10,884 nucleotides of DNA, taken from contig JAITQH010000122.1 in NCBI GenBank assembly GCA_031288985.1, forward strand, positions 1-10,884, written 5' to 3'. Each line of letters starts with the position of its first letter. The first letter of the stretch is position 1. The notes under the pieces are model-generated. The model saw nothing but the letters and a program-made list of their open reading frames with translations, had not been told where the DNA came from and ran no database searches. The translations under genes were made by a program, and so were the position numbers. This stretch comes from Candidatus Methanoplasma sp. (GTDB taxonomy: Archaea > Thermoplasmatota > Thermoplasmata > Methanomassiliicoccales > Methanomethylophilaceae). Positions 1 through 5,989 of this stretch are shown piece by piece.

Positions 1-230
1 TATACAAGGATGAGAAATCCAACAAGTTCTGGTCCATTGATGTGGACGGATCGAACTACACCGTGACGTACGGCAAGGTCGGCACAGACGGACAGACAAG
101 CGAAAAGACATTCGAGACCGCGGAGGCCTGCAGGAAGACCGCCTACGGTCTCCCCGGCTTCACCTGGCGCGTCCTGGCCAACGAGATACTCGGAGACGAT
201 CCCCGGTTGAAAGACTGCGGCATGGGATGA
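1..230 (+). CDS. WGR-domain protein, C-terminal part (5' end outside window)
   Basis: The frame is open from position 3 to a TGA at 228-230, giving about 75 residues. The first two thirds match a WGR domain: an aromatic-rich strand (KFWSIDVDG), a YGKVGTDGQT turn in place of the canonical W-G-R-x-G motif, then KTFETAEACRKTA, the usual acidic/Lys helix. WGR domains occur in PARP-type nucleic-acid-binding proteins and in bacterial and archaeal MolR-like proteins, where they are thought to bind nucleic acid or act as interaction modules. The tail after the helix (YGLPGFTWRVLANEIL onward) does not look like the common WGR continuation. An in-frame GTG at 42 exists but would cut into the domain, so the real start is probably left of the window. 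The next gene begins 4 bases after the stop, which suggests one transcript. The specific function is unknown. Confidence 0.72.
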   Translation, partial: YKDEKSNKFWSIDVDGSNYTVTYGKVGTDGQTSEKTFETAEACRKTAYGLPGFTWRVLANEILGDDPRLKDCGMG

Positions 231-234
231 GCGC

Positions 235-675
235 ATGGCCTCCACAACGGAGATCGCGGCCGCTTTGTGCGGTGAATTGCAGGAGGGCGGGCCGACGATC
301 TCCGATCCGCTTCCCGCAAAGACTGCGAACGGCAATGTCCTGTATTTCCTGAGGTTCTACTGGCATCCGGTCATCCGCCCGCCGCATGAAATGACCGAGG
401 TCTCGTGGGACGACCCTGTCCGGCGCCGCGATCTGCCCCCGCCGGAGGGGCGTCTCGACCCAATGCCCGAATGGCAGACGAACCTCGGCTCGGAGATGCG
501 CCATGTACGCAGAGAGCGGATGTCGGTGCTGTTGGATCGGGTGATCCCCGCCTATTTTGCAGATGCCGCCGTTGACGGCAAGAGCGAGCTTTTGGCGCTG
601 TATGACGGCCCGCTCATGCCTTATTGCCGCGCCGCGGCCCCGGATTTCTTCGAATGGTTGGAGCAGGATCCCTAA
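235..675 (+). CDS. Hypothetical protein, 146 residues
   Basis: I do not recognise this protein. It starts at ATG 235, 4 bases after the WGR gene, and ends at TAA 673-675. It looks soluble: there is no signal peptide or membrane segment, the charge is mixed, and Trp and Pro are prominent (FYWHPVIRPP at about 41-50, VSWDDPVRRRD at about 56-66, DFFEWLEQDP at the C-terminus). No cysteine or nucleotide-binding motif is visible. No strong Shine-Dalgarno site precedes it, so translation may be coupled to the WGR gene. An ATG at 227 overlapping the WGR stop is in another frame with an implausible product. The composition looks protein-like, and this frame fits better than the long antisense frame opposite it. 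Confidence that it is coding is moderate. Confidence 0.6.
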   Translation: MASTTEIAAALCGELQEGGPTISDPLPAKTANGNVLYFLRFYWHPVIRPPHEMTEVSWDDPVRRRDLPPPEGRLDPMPEWQTNLGSEMRHVRRERMSVLLDRVIPAYFADAAVDGKSELLALYDGPLMPYCRAAAPDFFEWLEQDP

Positions 676-727
676 AACGCCGCCATCGGGTCGTGCGGAT
701 CTCGTCAGCCTGACGGCACATCGGAAT

Positions 728-737
728 GGGGGGGGGG
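728..737 (+). repeat. Ten-G homopolymer run
   Basis: There are ten consecutive G residues between AAT and CGCC, 53 bases after the stop of the hypothetical gene. Such runs slip during replication and are frequent sites of assembly error. It lies outside any gene I accept, so no phase-variable reading frame is apparent. A C-rich segment at 774-784 is complementary to it over 10 of 11 positions. Confidence 0.9.
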
Positions 738-809
738 CGCCTCCACGCGATCCACAGGATCGGAATATGGCATGCCCCTCCCCCAAGACCATTCTGCATG
801 TATGTTCTG

Positions 810-820
810 CACTTTTTATT
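810..820 (+). terminator. Possible T-rich terminator after the 235-675 gene
   Basis: The sequence CACTTTTTATT is the only T-run downstream of the hypothetical gene in otherwise GC-rich DNA. Archaeal RNA polymerase terminates at T-tracts, so this could end the WGR/hypothetical transcript. The distance from the stop codon (about 135 bases) and the short run make this weak. The G10/C-rich pair just upstream could add a stem. Confidence 0.25.
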
Positions 821-848
821 CCGCCGTACGCATGGGAATATTGCAAGG

Positions 849-871
849 ATCGCTGAAGGGATCGCAGCGAT
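849..871 (+). repeat. Small hairpin (7-bp arms, 9-base loop)
   Basis: ATCGCTG at 849-855 and CAGCGAT at 865-871 are perfect inverted copies around a 9-base loop. The hairpin is about 60 bases upstream of the predicted TATA box of the tetrapyrrole operon, so it would not be in that operon's RNA. It could belong to the 3' end of the upstream transcript or be chance. Confidence 0.35.
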
Positions 872-927
872 GTACGCATCGGAGGCCCTGATTCCGCCCC
901 ATGCGCGGCAGGTATTGCCAATCAAAC

Positions 928-968
928 AATAATAAATACGACTAGACCATATTGGATGATACATCCTG
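928..968 (+). promoter_or_regulatory. Promoter of the tetrapyrrole operon (TATA box plus predicted start)
   Basis: This is the only AT-rich island in the gap before the operon. The TATA candidate is TAATAAATA at 930-938, centred near 934. Archaeal transcription usually starts about 25 bases downstream, which gives a predicted start near 960. That falls on the inverted repeat at 952-968. The leader to the TTG start of the first enzyme gene would be about 100 bases. The start site is a prediction from spacing only. Confidence 0.55.
952..968. promoter_or_regulatory. Candidate operator, TTGGAT-N5-ATCC type (tetrapyrrole operon)
   Basis: TTGGAT at 952-957 is followed by five bases and ATCCTG at 963-968. 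The core GGATG-ATA-CATCC is a perfect inverted repeat. It matches 10 of 12 half-site bases of the two exact TTGGAT-N5-ATCCAA sites in front of cbiM, with the same 5-base spacer. Its centre (960) lies about 26 bases downstream of the TATA box centre, on the predicted transcription start. The cbiM copy at 10440-10456 has the same geometry. A bound protein here would be expected to block RNA polymerase. The cognate regulator is unknown. Confidence 0.6.
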
Positions 969-971
969 TTC

Positions 972-1067
972 ATGAGCGTCGAAATTATGTGCAATGTCAA
1001 GAACTGCATCGGCAACTGTGGCGGGTCATTCCTGAGGTATAACTACGGAGGCTTGTTCGTTGAGTGA
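972..1067 (+). CDS. Possible 31-residue cysteine-containing leader ORF
   Basis: From ATG 972 an open frame of 31 codons runs to TGA at 1065-1067. It contains CNVKNCIGNCGG, with cysteines at residues 7, 12 and 16 (C-x4-C-x3-C), a possible metal or iron-sulfur ligand set. Its last codons overlap the TTG start of the next gene (1060) by 8 bases, and the Shine-Dalgarno site of that gene lies inside it. The predicted transcript start is about 12 bases upstream and no Shine-Dalgarno is visible, so translation would be leaderless-like or weak. It could be a sensing leader peptide or a chance frame in the 5' leader. A frame this short is not evidence by itself. Conservation of the cysteines would decide. 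Confidence 0.3.
   Translation: MSVEIMCNVKNCIGNCGGSFLRYNYGGLFVE
1047..1051 (+). promoter_or_regulatory. Shine-Dalgarno site selecting the TTG start at 1060
   Basis: GGAGG sits 8 bases before TTG 1060. This supports the TTG over the later in-frame ATG at 1084, which has no such site. The TTG start also restores the conserved N-terminal segment of the family (YVPLYME before the first beta strand). Confidence 0.75.
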
Positions 1068-1680
1068 TTACGTCCCGCTGTACATGGAAACAGAGAAGAT
1101 GGACATCTTGGTCATCGGGGGAGGCCCGGTGGCCCACAGAAAATGTCTGTACTTCCCAAGTGCAAGGATCACGGTCATCTCAAGATCCGTCATTCCCGAG
1201 ATCGGAGAGTTGGCATCCGAAGTGATAATTTCGGATTCGGTAGCCGAAATGGAACGATTGATGGATGGTCGGGATCTCATCATCGCCGCCACTGACGATA
1301 AGGCCGTCAACTCGCATATCGTAAAGGCCGCAAGGTCTCTGAACATCCCCGTCAATTCCGCGCACGGCGGCGGGACCGTACTCATACCGTCGGTCCTGAG
1401 AAGGCCGGGATATTCCGTGGCGGTGTCCTCGCTTGGATCCGCGCCTGCGTTCCCCCCTTATCTCGTGGAGGAACTTAACGGAATGCTGGGAAAGAGATAC
1501 GATCTGATGCTGGATCTTCTGGCAGAGGCCAGAAAGACCGCCGCGGAGAGCATATCGGACGGAAGAGAACGCAGAGAGTTCATATTGGGGATCTCCACAG
1601 ACCCCGATATCAGGGCGCTGATCGAATCGGAAGATTACGACAGCGCATTGAAGATAGTGAAACAGAGGGCCGTAAAATGA
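1060..1680 (+). CDS. sirC: Precorrin-2 dehydrogenase (siroheme synthase N-terminal type)
   Basis: This protein would oxidise precorrin-2 to sirohydrochlorin with NAD+, the branch-point substrate for coenzyme F430, siroheme and anaerobic cobalamin synthesis. Its 206 residues match the CysG-N/Met8p/SirC family. A Rossmann fold has the NAD-binding GGGPVAHRK at about 20-28 and IAATDDKAVN at about 75-84. These are followed by the dimerisation segment VNSAHGGG (98-105), SVLRR, VAVSSLGSAPA (120-130) and a C-terminal helical part. There is no fused methyltransferase, since cobA is a separate gene downstream. The catalytic Asp of the family (NVVD in CysG) aligns with His102 in a loop two residues shorter. 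That is unusual and might affect a metal-chelatase role more than NAD binding. TTG is the chosen start. The end overlaps hemA by 4 bases (ATGA). Family call strong; symbol by analogy. Confidence 0.88.
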   Translation: MSDYVPLYMETEKMDILVIGGGPVAHRKCLYFPSARITVISRSVIPEIGELASEVIISDSVAEMERLMDGRDLIIAATDDKAVNSHIVKAARSLNIPVNSAHGGGTVLIPSVLRRPGYSVAVSSLGSAPAFPPYLVEELNGMLGKRYDLMLDLLAEARKTAAESISDGRERREFILGISTDPDIRALIESEDYDSALKIVKQRAVK

Positions 1681-2930
1681 TAGTTAGCGTCAATCTGACA
1701 TATGTTTCGGCAGGTCTTTCCGCATTGACCGACGCGGTGCCGCTGCTTGAAAGATCGATAATGCCTGATATAAAGCACTCCCCCGATGTGTCGGGGTATG
1801 TATGCCTCAAGACCTGCAACAGGTTCGAGGTGTACATCGACTCAAAGAAAGGGGATGTCGTAAGGCTGATCGAACCGGCCGTCAAAGAGGCCTCGACGAC
1901 CGTCGGCAGGGACGGCGCCGCCTTCGTCCTGAAGGAGCGGGATTCCGCCGCGCACCTCTTCAGAGTGTGCTGCGGCCTGGACTCCCTGATCGTTGGGGAG
2001 GATCAGATCCAAGGCCAGGTGAGGCAGGCGCTGGCGGATTCGAGGATCGAATGCAACAGCACATCAAAGTTGGACTGCCTGTTCGAACATGCTCTGAAAG
2101 CGGGAAAAAGAGTAAGGACGGAGACCGAACTGAACAGAGGTTCCGTCTCTGTGGGTTCCGCCGCCGTGGATCTCTCGGAGCGCATCGTGGGCAGCCTCGA
2201 AGGAAAGAGCGTCACGATCGTGGGCGCCGGAGAGACTGCGAACATAATCGGAAAATGTCTCCGAGACAAGGGCATAGGGGCCACCTTCGTCTCCAACCGG
2301 ACCTATGACAAGGCAAGGGAGCTGGCGGAAGAACTTGGAGGTACGGCGGTCGAACTGAACAACCTGTACGGTGTGATGTCCGTGAGCGACATCGTCATTG
2401 TGGCAACCTCCGCGCCCCACAAGATAATCAATTTCAATAAACTGAAGGATGGACTCTCGGAGAGCCGGCGGAAGCTCCTCATTGTGGATCTTTCCGTTCC
2501 TAGGAATGTGGATGAGAGGGTGGCGGATATGGAATTCGTCAATCTTGTGAGTCTTGACGGCCTCAGATCCATCGCGGAAGAGAACCTGTCTGCAAGGAAA
2601 AAGGAAATTCCCCGCGCAGAGACAATAATCGCAGAGGAGCTGCAAGGCCTGTCCGAGAAGGACAAAGAAGCGGAAGCGGACGGCGTGATCCGGGATATAA
2701 GCCTGAAGATGGCGGCCATAAGGGAATATGAGACGGAGGTTGCGATAAAACGCGCCGGCTCATCCTCGGACATATCGTCCGTGATAGACGATCTGTCGAG
2801 AGTTCTCGTGTCCAGAATAATGGCGGATACCTACGAAAGACTCAGGGCCGCATCCAGAGAGGGCAATATTGAAATGTGCAGGGCCGCAGAGGATCTGTTC
2901 GGAATAGGAGTGAAAAAAGATGTTTCCTGA
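1677..2930 (+). CDS. hemA: Glutamyl-tRNA reductase
   Basis: HemA reduces glutamyl-tRNA(Glu) with NADPH to glutamate-1-semialdehyde, the first committed step of C5-pathway tetrapyrrole synthesis, in the cytoplasm. The 417-residue length is normal. The catalytic-domain signature TCNRFEVY (46-53) carries the active-site nucleophile Cys47. GLDSLIVGEDQIQGQVR (about 100-116) is the family signature. The NADPH-binding domain shows VTIVGAGETA (179-188), SNRTYDKA (206-213) and DLSVPRNVD (271-279). The C-terminal dimerisation helices follow. It starts at ATG 1677, overlapping the previous stop as ATGA, with GAGGG at 1665-1669 as ribosome site. The stop overlaps hemB by 11 bases. No heme-regulatory motif is evident at the N-terminus. 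Confidence 0.97.
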   Translation: MIVSVNLTYVSAGLSALTDAVPLLERSIMPDIKHSPDVSGYVCLKTCNRFEVYIDSKKGDVVRLIEPAVKEASTTVGRDGAAFVLKERDSAAHLFRVCCGLDSLIVGEDQIQGQVRQALADSRIECNSTSKLDCLFEHALKAGKRVRTETELNRGSVSVGSAAVDLSERIVGSLEGKSVTIVGAGETANIIGKCLRDKGIGATFVSNRTYDKARELAEELGGTAVELNNLYGVMSVSDIVIVATSAPHKIINFNKLKDGLSESRRKLLIVDLSVPRNVDERVADMEFVNLVSLDGLRSIAEENLSARKKEIPRAETIIAEELQGLSEKDKEAEADGVIRDISLKMAAIREYETEVAIKRAGSSSDISSVIDDLSRVLVSRIMADTYERLRAASREGNIEMCRAAEDLFGIGVKKDVS

Positions 2931-3888
2931 TACACGGATGAGGCGCATCAGGCGCAATCCCGCATTGAGATCGCTGGTGAGAGAGACCAGCCTTCAAAAG
3001 GACAAACTGATACTGCCTCTGTTCTTCGACGAGACCATAGACAGGAGGAGGGAGATCCCTTCGATGCCGGGGATATACAACAACCCGCTGAGCGACGTTG
3101 AATCGGTGATCTCCCGCGCCGCAGGCGAAGGCATTGGTTCGGTGCTGCTTTTCGGCGTGCCCGGAAAGAAGGACGGGGTCGGATCGGGCGCATACGCGGA
3201 CGACGGCGTTGTTCAGAAGGCGATAAAGCGGACGAAGGACGTGTCCGATGTACTTGTGATCGCAGACCTGTGCCTGTGCGAATACACCGATCACGGCCAC
3301 TGCGGCTGCATCTCCCACGGAGATGTGGATAATGACGCGACATTGGAGCTGTATGCCGAAACCGCAGTGTCGTTGGCGTCCGCAGGTGCGGACGTGGTCG
3401 CACCCAGCGGCATGATGGACGGCCAGGTGGCAGCCATACGGCGTGCGCTGGATGATGCGGGCCTCAAAGATACGGCGATCATGGCCTACAGCGCGAAGTA
3501 TAAGAGTTCATTCTACGGGCCCTTCAGGGATGCCGTCCATTCTGCTCCTTCGAAAGGGGATCGGTCCGGATACCAGATGCAGTGGGGAAACCGCAGGGAG
3601 GCCATGCAGGAGATGTTCTTGGATATGGAGGAGGGCGCGGATATTCTGATGGTCAAGCCCGCCATGCCCTATCTGGACATCATACGCGAAGCGCGGGACA
3701 GGTTCGACCTCCCCATCGCGGCGTATCAGGTGTCCGGGGAGTATTCCATGATCAAGGCCGCGGCGGCCAACGGATGGCTGAACGAGAATGACGCCGTCAT
3801 GGAATCGCTGACCTCTCTCTTCCGTTCCGGGGCGGATATGGCGATAACATACTTTGCAGAATCCGTCGCAAAGGAGCTGGACAGATGA
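2920..3888 (+). CDS. hemB: Porphobilinogen synthase (5-aminolevulinate dehydratase)
   Basis: HemB condenses two 5-aminolevulinate molecules into porphobilinogen. The 322 residues form the expected TIM barrel. The zinc-type active site is intact: DLCLCEYTDHGHCG (116-129) gives Cys118, Cys120 and Cys128. The two Schiff-base lysines are Lys193 in YSAKYKSSFYGPFRDA and Lys246 in MVKPAMPYLD. The C-terminal YQVSGEYSMI (269-278) is also typical. This is therefore a Zn-dependent enzyme rather than the Mg-only, Asp-rich type. Start ATG 2920 is preceded by GGAG at 2907-2910 and lies 11 bases inside the end of hemA, a longer overlap than the others in this operon. It overlaps hemL by ATGA. Confidence 0.97.
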   Translation: MFPDTRMRRIRRNPALRSLVRETSLQKDKLILPLFFDETIDRRREIPSMPGIYNNPLSDVESVISRAAGEGIGSVLLFGVPGKKDGVGSGAYADDGVVQKAIKRTKDVSDVLVIADLCLCEYTDHGHCGCISHGDVDNDATLELYAETAVSLASAGADVVAPSGMMDGQVAAIRRALDDAGLKDTAIMAYSAKYKSSFYGPFRDAVHSAPSKGDRSGYQMQWGNRREAMQEMFLDMEEGADILMVKPAMPYLDIIREARDRFDLPIAAYQVSGEYSMIKAAAANGWLNENDAVMESLTSLFRSGADMAITYFAESVAKELDR

Positions 3889-5135
3889 ACCGCAGGGGTT
3901 CGGAAGAACTGTCCGAACGCATGCGCGAGATAACTCCCGGCGGAGTCTCCAGCCCCGTGAGGGGCTTCCTCCCCAATCCGATATTCATGGACAGGGGGAA
4001 AGGCTGCATGATATGGGATGTTGACGGCAACGAATATACCGACCTATGCATGGCATACGGGCCATTGATTCTCGGTCATTCTCCCGATGAGGTCGTCTCT
4101 GCGGTCTCCGAGCAGTTGACAAAAGGAACAGTGTTCGGGGCGCCTTCCGTTCCCGAGTACTCGTTGATAGAATCCATTGTGAAAAAGGTTCCCTGCGCCG
4201 ATATGGCCCGGCTTGCCAACTCCGGCGCCGAAGCGACGATGCACGCCATAAGATTGGCAAGGATGTTCACTTCGAAGGACAGGATCGTCAAGATAAGGGG
4301 AGGATTCCACGGGGCCCACGATGCAGTCCTTGTGAACAGGGACGGCGCAGGGTATCCCGGAGTTCCGAACGGCGTTGCGGGCAACACCGCACAGGTTCCG
4401 TTCAACGATGCGCCGGCCATGGAGAAGGCCCTCTCGAAGAATGATGTTGCGGCGGTGATAATAGAGCCTGTTCAGGGCAACATCGGTTTGATCCCTCCGG
4501 AAAAGGGATATTTGGAATCTGTCAGGAAGATCGCCCGGGAGTCCGATGCGGTTCTGATATTCGATGAGGTCATCACCGGGTTCAGACTGTCCCCGGGCGG
4601 GGCGCAGGAGAAGTTCGGGGTCACTCCCGACCTGGCAACATACGGGAAGATAATCGGCGGCGGATATCCCATCGGCGCGATCGCCGGGAAGAGGAAGATA
4701 ATGGAGAACATAGCTCCGGCCGGCGCCGCATACATGGCAGGGACCTTCGCGGGGAATCCGATAAGCGCGGCCGCTGGGACGGCAACGCTGGAGAAGATGT
4801 CCTCCGATGACAATTATAAGAGATTGGATGAGATCGCATTGAACCTCGTACGCCGGATCAGGGATTCCGTTGAAGACCGCAGGGCGGATGCATCGGTGGT
4901 CTGCGAGGGTTCCATGTTCCAAATCTTCTTCGGTGCGGATCCTCCCAAGAATGATGAGGAAGCCGGAAAAGCCGATGGAAAGAGATATGATTCGTTCTTC
5001 CGCTCGATGCTTGACCACGGGGTGTATCTTCCGCCGTCCCGGTTCGAGGTGAATTTCGTGTCTTTGGCACACGGCTCCGCCATCGATGCGGCGGCCGAAG
5101 CGTTCGATGCGTGTCTGAAGAGGTCGGCATTATGA
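3885..5135 (+). CDS. hemL: Glutamate-1-semialdehyde 2,1-aminomutase
   Basis: HemL is a PLP-dependent aminomutase that converts glutamate-1-semialdehyde, the HemA product, to 5-aminolevulinate, the HemB substrate. Its 416 residues show the class-III aminotransferase layout: TPGGVSSPVRGF (17-28), GPLILGH (59-65), the cofactor-phosphate site NSGAEATMHAIRLAR (112-126), FHGAHD, IIEPVQGNIG (192-201), DEVITGFR (227-234, with the ring-N-binding Asp227), and YGKIIGGGYPIGA with the PLP lysine Lys255. AGTFAGNP (near 285-293) closes the site. The N-terminal motif and the lysine context separate it from ornithine or GABA aminotransferases. ATG 3885 overlaps the hemB stop (ATGA) with AGGAG at 3872-3876. 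The 3' end overlaps hemC the same way. Confidence 0.96.
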   Translation: MNRRGSEELSERMREITPGGVSSPVRGFLPNPIFMDRGKGCMIWDVDGNEYTDLCMAYGPLILGHSPDEVVSAVSEQLTKGTVFGAPSVPEYSLIESIVKKVPCADMARLANSGAEATMHAIRLARMFTSKDRIVKIRGGFHGAHDAVLVNRDGAGYPGVPNGVAGNTAQVPFNDAPAMEKALSKNDVAAVIIEPVQGNIGLIPPEKGYLESVRKIARESDAVLIFDEVITGFRLSPGGAQEKFGVTPDLATYGKIIGGGYPIGAIAGKRKIMENIAPAGAAYMAGTFAGNPISAAAGTATLEKMSSDDNYKRLDEIALNLVRRIRDSVEDRRADASVVCEGSMFQIFFGADPPKNDEEAGKADGKRYDSFFRSMLDHGVYLPPSRFEVNFVSLAHGSAIDAAAEAFDACLKRSAL

Positions 5136-5989
5136 TAATCGGCACCAGAGAGAGCGGATTGGCGCTGAGGCAGACGGACATCTTCCTGAGAGCCGCCAAG
5201 GGCGTCATGCCCAACGAATCGTTCACCGTCGTGAAGATGAAGTCCGGCGGGGATATCGATCAGAGTTCCGCACTGCAGGGATTCGGCATGTTCGTGAGGG
5301 AGCTTGACGCCGCCCTGCTCGACGGCTCGATCGATGCCTCTGTCAATTCGATGAAGGATGTCCCCATACTCCCCGAAGAGGGCCTATGCATTCCTGCGAT
5401 CCTTCCGAGAGACGCGGTGGAAGACGTCATCCTTCCTCTTCCGATATCCGAACTTCCTGCGGGAGCCACTGTCGGGACGTCATCTCTAAGGAGGGCGGCG
5501 ATCGTCGGATCTGTCCGTCCCGACCTGAATGTAGCGCCTCTGAGGGGAAACATACACACCAGATTGGATAAATTGGATGCAGGGAGATATGACGCGATAA
5601 TCCTTGCCAGGGCAGGATTGGACAGGATGGGGATCGACAGGGACATGCACGTTCTGGATCCGGATGTTTTCATCCCTGCGCCGGCACAGGGCGCGATATC
5701 GATATCCTGCAGGAGCAACGACATGAAGACTATCGAAAAACTCATAAGGCTGGATGATAAAACGACAAGGATCGAGACGGCCGCCGAGAGGGCGGTCATG
5801 AGGATGATGGGGGCCGGATGCACCTCGCCGATAGGCGTCAACGCCAAATGCGCAGGAGATGCATTGACGGTCAGAGCCGTGTTCTTCGGTTCCGACGGGA
5901 TCCCTGTCAGAACCTCCCGGATCATCCCCTGCGATTTCACGGATGACGACATCTCTCCCATCGCGGCCGCGCTTGGAGGCGGGATCTGA
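5132..5989 (+). CDS. hemC: Hydroxymethylbilane synthase (porphobilinogen deaminase)
   Basis: HemC polymerises four porphobilinogens into hydroxymethylbilane using a self-assembled dipyrromethane cofactor. The product here is 285 residues. Visible landmarks are IGTRESGLAL (3-11), SMKDVP (73-78, with the catalytic Asp76), GTSSLRRAAI (115-124), LRGNIHTRLDKL (137-148), IILARAGLDRMG (156-167), PAPAQGAI (182-189) and GAGCTSPIGV (227-236), whose Cys230 anchors the cofactor. I chose ATG 5132, which overlaps the hemL stop as ATGA and has GAGG at 5120-5123. A GTG at 5111 would add seven residues not found in the family, where proteins start just before I-G-T-R. It overlaps cobA by one base (TGATG). Confidence 0.96.
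   Translation: MIIGTRESGLALRQTDIFLRAAKGVMPNESFTVVKMKSGGDIDQSSALQGFGMFVRELDAALLDGSIDASVNSMKDVPILPEEGLCIPAILPRDAVEDVILPLPISELPAGATVGTSSLRRAAIVGSVRPDLNVAPLRGNIHTRLDKLDAGRYDAIILARAGLDRMGIDRDMHVLDPDVFIPAPAQGAISISCRSNDMKTIEKLIRLDDKTTRIETAAERAVMRMMGAGCTSPIGVNAKCAGDALTVRAVFFGSDGIPVRTSRIIPCDFTDDDISPIAAALGGGI

Larger units (their letters stand above)
676..927. other. Non-coding stretch with G-run, hairpin and T-run
   Basis: I see no convincing gene here; the open frames on both strands have low-complexity, Arg/Pro/Cys-rich translations typical of GC-rich shadow frames. Visible elements are a ten-G run at 728-737, a C-rich stretch at 774-784 that could pair with it, a T-run at 813-817, a 7-bp-arm hairpin at 849-871, and short direct repeats (ATCGGAAT at 720-727 and 759-766; GTACGCAT at 826-833 and 872-879). 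The stretch separates the WGR pair from the tetrapyrrole operon. Confidence 0.5.

Noticed and set aside
227..300. ATG at 227 overlapping the WGR stop as a start for the next gene
   Set aside because: It is in a different frame from the 146-residue protein and encodes a Arg/Cys-rich, non-protein-like sequence.
532..549. TTGGAT followed by ATCC, resembling the operator
   Set aside because: The spacer is six bases, not five, the right half-site is ATCCCC, and it lies inside a coding region away from any promoter.
160..921. 253-codon open frame on the minus strand
   Set aside because: It runs opposite the WGR and hypothetical genes and through the G10 run. Its translation is Arg/Pro/Ser/Cys-rich with no recognisable motif, as expected from a GC-rich shadow frame.
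938..1059. Cobalamin riboswitch in the operon leader
   Set aside because: The leader is only about 100 bases, I see no B12-box-like segment or the expected long folded architecture, and cobalamin riboswitches are not typical of this archaeal group.
2064..2645. 193-codon minus-strand frame opposite hemA
   Set aside because: It is antisense to the NADPH domain of hemA and has no motif or ribosome site of its own that I can see.
4044..5072. 342-codon minus-strand frame opposite hemL
   Set aside because: It lies entirely antisense to a convincing hemL with an intact PLP site, and its product resembles no family and looks like a shadow.
5563..5580. Two TTGGAT half-sites close together in hemC
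   Set aside because: They are in direct rather than inverted orientation and encode ordinary HemC residues (RLDKLDA), so they reflect coding constraint.
5111..5989. GTG start for hemC seven codons upstream
   Set aside because: Family members begin just before I-G-T-R. ATG 5132 gives that start, overlaps the hemL stop as ATGA like its neighbours, and has a well-spaced GAGG.
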